Counted from the first letter of the stretch, positions 1 through 5,800 are shown. The stretch is 6,334 nt of DNA from Bacteroidota bacterium (GCA_021413595.1 JAIOQD010000283.1:1-6334); one strand, 5' to 3'. The notes: generated by a model from the sequence alone, not told the origin. Numbers and translations: made by a program.

Positions 1-1
1 A

Positions 2-61
2 ATTTTAGACTACAAATTTACGATTAATATTCAAAAAAAATTGCCTGATTTAAGGAGCTAG
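2..61 (+). CDS. Possible 3' end of an upstream gene (partial, 19 codons)
   Basis: A frame open from the left edge reads LDYKFTINIQKKLPDLRS before a TAG at 59-61. The composition (alternating hydrophobic and charged residues, no low-complexity run) is what a protein C-terminus would look like, but 19 codons in AT-rich DNA can stay open by chance. No function can be given. If real, the gene runs on the plus strand and ends 45 bp before the first repeat arm, convergent with the GIY-YIG gene. The remaining bases 62-106 are AT-rich with nothing recognisable. Confidence 0.3.
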   Translation: MLDYKFTINIQKKLPDLRS

Positions 62-106
62 TTTAAATTTCAATAAAATAATAATACTATTGCTTTTGGA
101 AGCTTA

Positions 107-228
107 CACACGTTCTCGACTCCGCTCGAACTGACAGCGTACAAACAACTTCTAAAATAATTCAAAACAACGCACAAACAAAATAAATACAACAAAGTAC
201 TCAAGCAGAAAGCGAGTGTTGTCAGTTC
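107..228 (+). repeat. Interspersed repeat unit, copy 1 (right arm truncated)
   Basis: This unit begins with a 30-base arm (107-136, core GTTCTCGACTCCGCTCGAAC), followed by a 92-base AT-rich interior and the first 9 bases of an inverted arm (TGTCAGTTC, 220-228). At that point the sequence switches to an unrelated module. Positions 137-228 match 301-393 almost base for base, with a few substitutions and one indel. The last ~55 bases, from GCACAAACAAAATAAATACA onward, are identical in both copies. No open frame of note lies inside, so it is a non-coding repeat. Confidence 0.9.
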
Positions 229-270
229 TACCCCATTCATTGGCTAATTAATTTTTTTCACTAATTCGTA
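229..270 (+). repeat. Linker module between repeat arms, copy 1
   Basis: This linker reads CCATTCATTGGCTAATTA, then a 7-T run, then CTAATTCGTA, and leads directly into an arm carrying the CTCTGCTCG variant. The same linker with a longer T run (12 T) recurs at 825-867, again leading into a CTCTGCTCG arm. The linker and the variant arm were therefore duplicated together. No coding potential is seen. Confidence 0.8.
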
Positions 271-414
271 CACACGTTCTCGACTCTGCTCGAACTGACA
301 GCGTACAAACTACTTCTAAAATAACTCACAAACAAAGCACAAACAAAATAAATACAACAAAGTACTCAAGCAGAAAGCGAGTGTTGTCAGTTCGAGCGGA
401 GTCGAGAACGTGTG
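271..414. repeat. Interspersed repeat unit, copy 2, with complete 30-base inverted ends
   Basis: This is a 144 bp non-coding unit. The left arm is 271-300 and the right arm 385-414. The right arm is the reverse complement of the left at 29 of 30 positions; the one difference (T against C) would still pair as G-U in RNA. The 84-base interior matches copy 1. The architecture is that of a small inverted-repeat element (MITE-like or REP/hairpin-like). No target-site duplication is evident at the edges. On the minus strand it begins at the base after the GIY-YIG stop codon, so it would form the 3' untranslated region of that transcript. Confidence 0.85.
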
Positions 415-744
415 CTAGCTTATTTCGTTGTGTTTTTTATGAGTGGTTTCATTTTTACATTCGGCTGCTATTTTTAATTGATCCCAGTTTTCAACTATTA
501 AAGCTTCTTTCTTCTTTCTATTCCAATTTTTAATACGTTTTTCCCAGCGGATTGCTAAGTTAAAATCAGTAAATTTTTCACAATAAATCATTTCAACAGG
601 AAGTCGGGATGCCGTATAGCTATTTTTATTTACCCCTGAATTGTGTTCTACTATCCTTTTTTCAGGATTATTGGTAATACCTGTATAATAGGTTTTATCG
701 GAACATTTTAAAATATATACATATAAAAGCTTAAAAAGGGGCAT
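415..744 (-). CDS. Stand-alone GIY-YIG domain nuclease (UPF0213/YhbQ-like)
   Basis: A 109-residue protein that is nearly all a single GIY-YIG domain, the fold that makes a metal-dependent nick in DNA. The motif halves are YVY (residues 8-10) and YTG (20-22). The expected arginine is R30 in PEKRIVEHN, with H34 after it, and the metal-binding glutamate is E68 in RWEKRIK. The helix with KKKEALI follows at 77-83. All active-site positions look intact and the length fits the small COG2827-type family; the biological substrate of that family is poorly known. The ATG at 742-744 puts the motif at the usual distance from the N-terminus. The TAG stop abuts a repeat arm (385-414), and an inverted arm lies 35 bp upstream of the start (780-809). 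That is why the gene may be part of a repeat-bounded cassette. No clear promoter is visible in the 35 bp leader. Confidence 0.92.
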   Translation of the reverse strand: MPLFKLLYVYILKCSDKTYYTGITNNPEKRIVEHNSGVNKNSYTASRLPVEMIYCEKFTDFNLAIRWEKRIKNWNRKKKEALIVENWDQLKIAAECKNETTHKKHNEIS

Positions 745-779
745 GAAATTAATTTAAAAAAATGTTTTACAATTGCATA

Positions 780-809
780 CGCACGTTCTCGACTCCGCTC
801 GAACTGACA
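780..809 (+). repeat. 30-base repeat arm upstream of the GIY-YIG gene
   Basis: This arm reads CGCACG then TTCTCGACTCCGCTCGAAC then TGACA. It differs from the arm at 107-136 at a single base (G for A at its second position). It is followed by 15 bases (GCACGCGATGTTCAC) unlike the interior of the 122 bp units, then by the linker module. Confidence 0.9.
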
Positions 810-824
810 GCACGCGATGTTCAC

Positions 825-867
825 TACCATTCATTGGCTAATTATTTTTTTTTTTTACTAATTCTTA
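825..867 (+). repeat. Linker module between repeat arms, copy 2
   Basis: This is the second copy of the linker seen at 229-270: ACCATTCATTGGCTAATTA, a 12-T run, then ACTAATTCTTA. The T run is 12 long here against 7 in the other copy, as expected of a homopolymer that drifts in length. It leads into the arm at 868-896. Confidence 0.8.
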
Positions 868-933
868 CGCACGTTCTCGACTCTGCTCGAACTGACTGAG
901 CTCACAGTCATTTCGGGTAGAGTCGAGAAAACG
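868..933. repeat. Repeat arm plus degenerate inverted partner, forming a long imperfect hairpin
   Basis: The left arm is 868-896 (CTCTGCTCG variant). The right side, 905-933, reads CAGTCA, TTTCGGGTAGAGTCGAGAA, then AACG and is its diverged inverse. TTCTCGACTCT pairs perfectly, and CGAA, TGAC and TGAG also pair, with small bulges. The centre is the palindrome TGAGCTCA (897-904). It lies about 40 bp beyond the stop codon of the minus-strand T9SS cargo gene, so it could form a stem at the 3' end of that mRNA. No U run follows on that strand, so it is not a classic intrinsic terminator. Confidence 0.7.
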
Positions 934-972
934 GGAAGGGTTAGATTTAGATACTATATAATCTCAAAAACA

Positions 973-2088
973 CTATCGGGCAAGCACTATTTTCTGAATT
1001 TCTTTAAACTTATCTGACTGTAAGTTTATGAAATAAATTCCCGAATTTAAATGTAGATCAGCTATACTTATTGATTTTTGGTGGGTTCCGCTCATTTGCG
1101 TTTGATCAATAACATTAGCAACTGTTTTACCAATTACATCAGTAATACTTATTTTAACATAAGTAGTTGTTGGCAACTTATAACTTACTTTTATTTCATT
1201 AACACAAGGATTTGGGTAAACTGTAAGCTCCATAGCAGTTGCTATATTTTCAGCAATGCCCACTTGTGGAACTCCTGTTCTTGAGCTATCCGTATAACGA
1301 ACATTAGAAACCGTTATGTTACCTGCTATATCAGCAGCTTCTATTTTCAAAACCGGTATCTTTTTACCTGATGCCAGCCATTTGAATTCATATTTTAAAG
1401 GACGTGGAATATTGGTTCCAAGCGATAAAGAGGTATTGTAAACTGTATCAATAGCATCTATGGTTGAAATTACACGTAATGTTTGAAATGTTCCAAAAGG
1501 GGTAATTAATGTTCCCCAACCATCAACAAAGTTAACCCTATGCCCAGATTGACCATAGTATCCCATGCCGGGGATGTCGAGACCATATTTATAATTACAA
1601 TCATTTGTATTTAAATGATTCATTGGAAATTCGTAAATAATATCGTCCTGAGAGTATAAAAATGGGATTGGCACGTTATTTACAGTAAATCCAGCACCAA
1701 TCTGTTTATATGCGGATGAGGATTCTTTATAAAAATCATAGGCATCGGTGATCTCGGTTCCACCAGGCAATGAAATAGTAGAAAACTCATAATTATCTCT
1801 GCCATAGGATGTATTAAAGGGATTAAACAGATAATTATAAGGTGAAGTAAAAGAAAGAGGTGAATCAAACTTCTCAAACTGCTGAACATTAGGTGTTAAT
1901 GATGAAAAATCCCAGTTATAATTCGCCCCTGTAAGTGAAGGATCTATGGCTCCAATGTTACTATTAACACTAACTAATACTTCATCATTTTCATTGGGCA
2001 TATCACTTGAAGTAATAGTAATGGGTGTTTGAGCTATCGATGCAGTAGAAATAAATATACAGGATAATAAAAAAGTAATTTTTTTCAT
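973..2088 (-). CDS. Secreted protein with C-terminal T9SS type A sorting domain
   Basis: A 371-residue exported protein. Residues 1-20 (MKKITFLLSCIFISTASIAQ) form a signal peptide with the Ala-Gln end common in this phylum. Residues 21 to about 285 are beta-rich and full of Asn, Tyr and Phe (for example NYNWDFSSL at 56-64). I recognise no enzyme family or catalytic motif in them. Residues 290-371 are a type A T9SS sorting domain: VYPNPC at the start, a central DVIGK turn, SGIYFINL, and the terminal KIVLAR. Known family behaviour is export by Sec, then passage through the T9SS and anchoring to or release from the cell surface. The start is taken as ATG at 2086-2088, which gives a standard signal peptide; a TTG two codons upstream (2092-2094) is less likely. 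The gene is divergent from the gene at 2220. Its specific role is unknown. Confidence 0.92.
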   Translation of the reverse strand: MKKITFLLSCIFISTASIAQTPITITSSDMPNENDEVLVSVNSNIGAIDPSLTGANYNWDFSSLTPNVQQFEKFDSPLSFTSPYNYLFNPFNTSYGRDNYEFSTISLPGGTEITDAYDFYKESSSAYKQIGAGFTVNNVPIPFLYSQDDIIYEFPMNHLNTNDCNYKYGLDIPGMGYYGQSGHRVNFVDGWGTLITPFGTFQTLRVISTIDAIDTVYNTSLSLGTNIPRPLKYEFKWLASGKKIPVLKIEAADIAGNITVSNVRYTDSSRTGVPQVGIAENIATAMELTVYPNPCVNEIKVSYKLPTTTYVKISITDVIGKTVANVIDQTQMSGTHQKSISIADLHLNSGIYFINLQSDKFKEIQKIVLAR

Positions 2089-2219
2089 GTTCAAAGAGTT
2101 TTGTTTAGGCGAATTTAAGGAATTAAAGGCAATATTTTCAGTTTTTTTAAGTTATTAGGCGTCAAGCAGCAAACAAGGTAATAAATATGTATTTTTGAGG
2201 TTCATTAAAACAATAAATT
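2089..2219. promoter_or_regulatory. Divergent intergenic region with a possible plus-strand -7 element
   Basis: This 131 bp AT-rich region separates two divergent genes and must hold both of their promoters. On the plus strand, TATTTTTG at 2190-2197 fits the Bacteroidota -7 consensus TAnnTTTG and sits 22 bases before the ATG at 2220. No convincing TTTG element is found at the proper distance upstream. On the minus strand the best -7-like match is TAAATTCG (about 2111-2118), with one mismatch. Both assignments are tentative in such AT-rich DNA. Confidence 0.35.
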
Positions 2220-2879
2220 ATGTTAAAAAAAATACATTTAGTACTACTTTTAATAAGCCTAATTGATATAGCTGCCATTGCACAGGAAAAAAAAACTAAA
2301 AGTTCAGCCGGAAAAGGGCTTAGTTTGATCCAGTTTTCGGGAGTTGTGGTTGAAGGTGTTGATTTACGCCCTGTTCCTTATACAAGTATTATTGTTAAAA
2401 ACACTCATCGTGGTACAATTAGTGATTTTTATGGTTATTTTTCTTTTGTTGCAAAAGTGAGCGATACCATTGAATTTTCGGCTATAGGTTTCAGTTCTGC
2501 TCAATATATTATCCCAGATACATTAACTTCCAACACTTATTCTCTTATTCAGGTATTATTGAAAGATACTGTTTTCTTAAAACTAACCGAAGTATTCCCA
2601 TGGCCATCGAAAGAACAATTTAAACAAGCTTTTTTAAATCTTGATCTTCCGGAAGATGATATGGCAAGAGCTTCAAAAAACATGGATCGTTCGGATATTA
2701 AAGATCAAATGGTGGGAATGGCAATGGATGCAAGCCTAAATTACAAATACAGTTCACAACAATATCAAAGCAAACTTTATTATGCAGGGCAATATCCACC
2801 CAACAATTTGTTAAATCCGATAGCATGGGCAAAATTTATCAAAGCATGGAAAAATGGGGATTTTAAAAAGAAAGATTAG
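2220..2879 (+). CDS. Exported carboxypeptidase-regulatory-like domain protein
   Basis: A 219-residue protein with a signal peptide at residues 1-22 (ending IDIAAIAQ). A carboxypeptidase regulatory-like (CarboxypepD_reg) beta-sandwich runs from about 36 to 115. Its marks are FSGVVVEG, PVPYTSIIVKNTHRGTISD, the turn DFYGYFSF, and DTIEFSAIGF. In TonB-dependent receptors this domain precedes the plug, but here it stands alone and is followed by a charged, mostly helical tail (about 125-219) ending WAKFIKAWKNGDFKKKD. No barrel, transmembrane helix or lipoprotein cysteine is seen, so a periplasmic or envelope-associated location is inferred. The family is common in Bacteroidota and its role is not established. 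Codons 22-25 contain a 9-A run (2287-2295), a place where sequencing or replication could slip, but the frame is intact here. It lies 269 bp before a TonB-dependent receptor on the same strand, with a structured repeat between them. Confidence 0.9.
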   Translation: MLKKIHLVLLLISLIDIAAIAQEKKTKSSAGKGLSLIQFSGVVVEGVDLRPVPYTSIIVKNTHRGTISDFYGYFSFVAKVSDTIEFSAIGFSSAQYIIPDTLTSNTYSLIQVLLKDTVFLKLTEVFPWPSKEQFKQAFLNLDLPEDDMARASKNMDRSDIKDQMVGMAMDASLNYKYSSQQYQSKLYYAGQYPPNNLLNPIAWAKFIKAWKNGDFKKKD

Positions 2880-3001
2880 GGTTACGATTAACGAATCGAT
2901 ACAAATTTACTAATTGTTCAAATTAGGTTTAGAGATAATTTATGTTTGTGCAGATAGTGATAATAGCAAAAGAGTATCGCTGTTCTGGTTGATTTTGTTT
3001 T

Positions 3002-3097
3002 TTGCGTTAGGGATTGCAGCGAAAATCCTTTTTTCTTTGTTGGCTTGTGTGATGAAAAAAAAGATTGCAGCGGAACGCCCGACCCGCAGGGGAACGC
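3002..3097 (+). repeat. Structured interspersed repeat, copy 1
   Basis: This repeat begins TTGCGTTAGGGATTGCAGCG and ends GGAACGC. Its first 29 bases match the reverse complement of 5749-5777 at 27 positions. Possible stems are an outer GCGTT/AACGC (3004-3008 with 3093-3097), a long AT-rich hairpin (about 3024-3035 with 3054-3066), and a short CCC/GGG hairpin with loop GCA (3083-3091). GATTGCAGCG occurs twice (3012-3021 and 3063-3072), as does GGAACGCCC. Two short overlapping open frames across this region are by-products of the repeat and are not genes. It occupies most of the 269 bp gap between 2879 and 3149. Confidence 0.8.
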
Positions 3098-3148
3098 CCT
3101 AGTTGTTAAATAAAAACAGATATGTAAAAATTCGTAGTTTGTAAAGTA

Positions 3149-5404
3149 ATGAATCAACTTAAATTTTTATTTCTAAGTTTTATATTTTTCAGTTCGTTTG
3201 CAATACTTGCACAGGATACTGCCACCATTTATGGCAAGGTAACTAACTCTGAAAATGAGCCCTTACCCGATATCAGTGTTTCTATTTTAGGCTTATCTCT
3301 GCCCCCTGTTTATACCAACCAAAAAGGAGAATATACCTATTCTATCCCGGCCAATCAGGAATTAACGATTGTTTTTTATAGCCTTAGTCATAAGCAGGAA
3401 CAGCGCAAAGTAAGGCTGGCGCCGGGTGAACGGCTGGAATTGAGCAGAGCCTTAACATTTAAAAATATAATTAAAGAAGTTGTAGTAAGTGATGGCAATC
3501 GTTTTTTGGCAGTTACCCGTATCGACCCACTTCATATTACCCATATTCCAACTGCGAGCCAGGATTTTAATGCTATTTTATTTACTCTTCCCGGTGTATC
3601 CAGCCGCAATGAACTGAGTTCCTCCTACTCTGTACGTGGAGGGAATTTTGATGAAAATCTTGTTTATGTTAATGGTATTGAGGTGTACCGCCCTTTTCTT
3701 GTTCGCTCCGGTCAGCAGGAAGGCCTAAGTTTTGTTAACCCCGATCTGGTTTCTTCTGTATTATTTTCAGCCGGTGGTTTTGAAGCAAAGTATGGTGATA
3801 AAATGTCATCGGTACTAGATGTTCAATATCGCAGGCCGCGCAAATTTGCCGGAACAGTTTCAGGAAGTTTACTTGGTACCAATCTTCATTTAGAAGGAAG
3901 CACAAAAAATTACAGACTTTCCTGGATCGTTGGAGCCCGCTATAAAACCAATCAATATTTATTAAACGGTTTGGATACCAAAGGGCAGTATAAACCCTTT
4001 TTTGGTGATGTTCAATCCTATATCACCTATGACCTGAGTCCGCAATGGGAACTTGATTTTTTAGGTAATTATGCAAGTAATAAATATCAGATTGTTCCTG
4101 AAAATCGTGAAACCGATTTTGGCACTTTGAATCAGGCTTTGCGTTTGAAAATTTATTTTGACGGTAGAGAAGTAGATCAATTTACTACCATGCTGGGTGC
4201 TTTATCTGCTAATTATCATGATCGTAACGATAAATTGAATCTTAGATTTATTGGATCAGCATTCCAAAGTAAAGAAAGTGAAGCTTTTGATATACAAGGT
4301 CAATATTTTATTGATGAACTTGAAACTGATTTTGGTAAACCCACTTTTGGTGATATTGTTGCAAACAGGGGTATTGGTACATTTTTAAATCATGCCAGAA
4401 CCAATCTTTCGGCCAATGTATTAAGTGCTGAACACAAGGGAACCTATACAGTTTCAGGTAAGCAACTATTGTGGGGAGCAAAGTATTCAAATGAAATGAT
4501 TACCGATAAATTAAGCGAATGGAAATATATTGATAGTGCCGGTTTTTCACTGCCAATAAGTGATCCACAGGAAATTATTTTACAAGATGTTATCAAACAA
4601 AAAATAAATATTTCATCAAATCGTGTTTCCGGCTTTGTACAAGGCGTATGGCGAAAAGAAATGAAGGATTCATCACTTGTTTCACTCATAGGTGGAATTC
4701 GTGCAAATTACTGGGATCTGAATGATCAAGCTCTGGTTGGGCCGCGTGCATCAATTGGTTTAAAACCACACTGGAAAAAAGATTTTTTATTTAAGTTTTC
4801 CTCCGGATATTATTACCAATCCCCATTTTACAGAGAGCTGCGTGATACGAAAGGTGCTATTAATTATAACATCAAAGCTCAAACATCGATTCACTTTGTG
4901 TTAAGCAGTGATTACAATTTCAAATCATGGAAGCGTCCTTTTAAATTTATTGCGGAAGCGTATTATAAATATTTAGATAATTTGATCCCTTATGAAGTTG
5001 ATAATGTTCGCATACGTTACTCAGCAAAAAACAATGCCCGTGGATATGCTACCGGTATTGATTTAAAAGTGAATGGGGAATTTGTAAAAGGATTGGAATC
5101 ATGGGCATCTATATCAATAATGGAAACACGTGAAGATATAAAGGATGATTTTTATTATGATTATTTTAACAGCGATGGCACAAAAATTGAACCGGGTATT
5201 ACTTTTAATAATATTGCAACAGACAGTATACGTCACGAACCAGGCTATATTCCTCGCCCTACCGACCAGCGTGTGAATTTTGGTTTATTTTTTCAGGATA
5301 ATATGCCGGGACTGCCTGATCTAAAAATGCATCTCAATTTATTGTTCGGAAGCGGTGTTCCTTTTGGTCCACCAAATTCGCAGCGATATAAACAAGAAGG
5401 TTAA
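3149..5404 (+). CDS. TonB-dependent outer-membrane receptor, frame broken near the C-terminus
   Basis: The frame gives 751 residues. Residues 1-22 are a signal peptide ending ILAQ. A carboxypeptidase-regulatory-like domain spans about 25-105 (IYGKVTNSENEPLPDISVSI, then QKGEYTYSIP). A TonB-box-like KEVVVSD lies at 109-115. The plug is at about 118-228, with LPGVSSR, YSVRGGNFDENLVYVNGIEV (160-179) and GGFEAKYGDKMSS. From about 230 on, the alternating aromatic strands of a 22-stranded beta barrel run to the end. Proteins of this family bring a large ligand across the outer membrane using TonB-ExbBD energy. The ligand cannot be told, and no SusD-like partner follows, so a SusC glycan transporter is not supported. 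After PFGPPNSQRYK (residue 748, codon 5390-5392) the frame yields only QEG and stops at 5402-5404, without the final strands. Those strands are encoded in the next frame (5391-5585). The gene is therefore probably disrupted, or the sequence has an error here. Confidence 0.93.
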   Translation: MNQLKFLFLSFIFFSSFAILAQDTATIYGKVTNSENEPLPDISVSILGLSLPPVYTNQKGEYTYSIPANQELTIVFYSLSHKQEQRKVRLAPGERLELSRALTFKNIIKEVVVSDGNRFLAVTRIDPLHITHIPTASQDFNAILFTLPGVSSRNELSSSYSVRGGNFDENLVYVNGIEVYRPFLVRSGQQEGLSFVNPDLVSSVLFSAGGFEAKYGDKMSSVLDVQYRRPRKFAGTVSGSLLGTNLHLEGSTKNYRLSWIVGARYKTNQYLLNGLDTKGQYKPFFGDVQSYITYDLSPQWELDFLGNYASNKYQIVPENRETDFGTLNQALRLKIYFDGREVDQFTTMLGALSANYHDRNDKLNLRFIGSAFQSKESEAFDIQGQYFIDELETDFGKPTFGDIVANRGIGTFLNHARTNLSANVLSAEHKGTYTVSGKQLLWGAKYSNEMITDKLSEWKYIDSAGFSLPISDPQEIILQDVIKQKINISSNRVSGFVQGVWRKEMKDSSLVSLIGGIRANYWDLNDQALVGPRASIGLKPHWKKDFLFKFSSGYYYQSPFYRELRDTKGAINYNIKAQTSIHFVLSSDYNFKSWKRPFKFIAEAYYKYLDNLIPYEVDNVRIRYSAKNNARGYATGIDLKVNGEFVKGLESWASISIMETREDIKDDFYYDYFNSDGTKIEPGITFNNIATDSIRHEPGYIPRPTDQRVNFGLFFQDNMPGLPDLKMHLNLLFGSGVPFGPPNSQRYKQEG

Positions 5405-5585
5405 AGTTCAAAATCCGGGACGTTTTCTAAAATCGGTTTGGATAAGTTTAGAAGTTTTTAATCTCTTAGGAACAAGTAATACGGTTTCTTATATTTGGGT
5501 GGAAGATGTTACAAATCGCCAATACGCTGTTCCGAATTTTTTAACTCAGCGACAGTTGAACTTAAGGATGATCGTAAAGTTTTAG
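5391..5585 (+). pseudogene. Out-of-frame C-terminal end of the TonB-dependent receptor
   Basis: Reading from AAC at 5391 in the frame shifted +1 relative to the main receptor gives 64 residues, starting NKKVKVQNPGRF. They run through the strand SVWISLEVFNLLGTSNTVSY and end NFLTQRQLNLRMIVKF. The final Phe and this pattern of last barrel strands are characteristic of TonB-dependent receptor C-termini, so this is the missing end of the gene before it and not an independent gene. Receptors of this type normally have a PPYRRVD-like stretch of roughly 15 residues between QRYK and this point, and it is absent. The frame shift requires loss of a number of bases equal to 2 modulo 3, so a deletion near 44-47 bases fits better than a single-base error. 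Confidence 0.85.
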
Positions 5586-5594
5586 TTGTCTTAA

Positions 5595-5687
5595 TTATTG
5601 TTCTTCGGGCCTTATTCCTCCATAATTAATGTAATGCGTTTTATTTCCCTTCCATTCTTTTTCAAGTATAAATTTCAATTGATTTGA
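5595..5687 (-). pseudogene. Possible remnant C-terminus of a minus-strand gene
   Basis: Read on the minus strand, 30 codons give SNQLKFILEKEWKGNKTHYI then NYGGIRPEEQ, before TAA at 5595-5597. The frame stays open into the adjacent repeat as far as a TAG at 5739-5741, but has no ATG start. The composition looks protein-like, with a plausible C-terminal tail, and the non-repeat part stops exactly where the structured repeat begins. It may be the tail of a gene that lost its front when the repeat arrived, or a chance open frame. I do not recognise the family. Confidence 0.2.
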
Positions 5688-5777
5688 GCGTTCCTCTTTC
5701 TTAAAAAGAAAGGGGCGGGCTTTGCAATTCAATCTTTTCTAAAAAGAAAAGGATTTCCGTTGCAATCCCTAACGCAA
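5688..5777 (-). repeat. Structured interspersed repeat, copy 2 (inverted relative to copy 1)
   Basis: On the minus strand this reads TTGCGTTAGGGATTGCAACG at the start and GGAACGC at the end, like the copy at 3002-3097. Its stems are the outer GCGTT/AACGC (5688-5692 with 5771-5775); a 10 bp hairpin CCTCTTTCTT/AAGAAAGGGG with loop AAA (5693-5702 with 5706-5715); and a second hairpin AATCTTTTCT/AGAAAAGGATT with loop AAAA and one bulge (5731-5740 with 5745-5755). The hairpins differ in sequence from those of copy 1 but occupy the same places. The repeat ends 52 bp before the paaG start, so it may lie in or next to the promoter of that gene. Confidence 0.8.
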
Positions 5778-5792
5778 CATTAGAGTTTTGAT

Positions 5793-5800
5793 TATATTTG
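5793..5800 (+). promoter_or_regulatory. Possible -7 element for paaG
   Basis: TATATTTG matches the Bacteroidota -7 consensus TAnnTTTG and is 29 bases before the ATG at 5830. A matching TTTG element at the usual ~19-base spacing upstream is not evident, and the expected place falls at the edge of the structured repeat. This is a tentative assignment. Confidence 0.35.

Larger units (their letters stand above)
385..809. mobile_element. Candidate inverted-repeat cassette carrying the GIY-YIG gene
   Basis: The 425 bp interval starts TGTCAGTTCGAGCGGAGTCG and ends with the inverse sequence, CGACTCCGCTCGAACTGACA. Its 30-base ends (385-414 and 780-809) are inverted copies of each other at 29 of 30 positions. 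The only gene inside is the GIY-YIG nuclease, which fills nearly the whole space between the arms. No transposase or obvious target-site duplication is seen. Related arms elsewhere in the window show that the repeat exists without the nuclease. Whether this is a mobile unit, or a gene that lies between two independently inserted repeats, cannot be decided here. Confidence 0.4.

Noticed and set aside
107..933. Recurring 30-base arm considered as a CRISPR array
   Set aside because: The copies occur in both orientations, their spacing is irregular (about 84 bp to several hundred bp), the sequence between two copies is itself repeated, and no cas gene is present.
2885..2898. Small hairpin CGATT-AACG-AATCG after the gene ending at 2879, considered as a terminator
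   Set aside because: The stem is only 5 bp and AT-rich, and no T run follows it.
3135..3141. TAGTTTG just before the receptor start considered as a -7 promoter element
   Set aside because: It has one spacer base where the consensus has two, lies only 7 bases from the ATG, and has no partner element at the right spacing.
2914..3157. Overlapping short open frames on both strands (62 and 79 codons) between the two envelope genes
   Set aside because: They cross the structured repeat at 3002-3097, have low-complexity translations without recognisable domains, and the minus-strand one overlaps the start of the TonB-dependent receptor.
3149..5404. Receptor called as SusC (glycan uptake)
   Set aside because: No SusD-like lipoprotein gene follows; the next gene is paaG. 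The carboxypeptidase-regulatory-like domain alone is common to many Bacteroidota TonB-dependent receptors.
5385..5405. Programmed ribosomal frameshift joining the two receptor frames
   Set aside because: Joining the frames directly would still leave out the conserved PPYRRVD-like segment, there is no classic slippery heptamer followed by a stem, and receptors of this family are not known to be made this way.
5591..5629. Inverted TTAATTAT/ATAATTAA after the receptor, considered as a terminator
   Set aside because: It is an all-AT stem of 8 bp with a 23-base loop and no T run, and is likely to occur by chance in this base composition.
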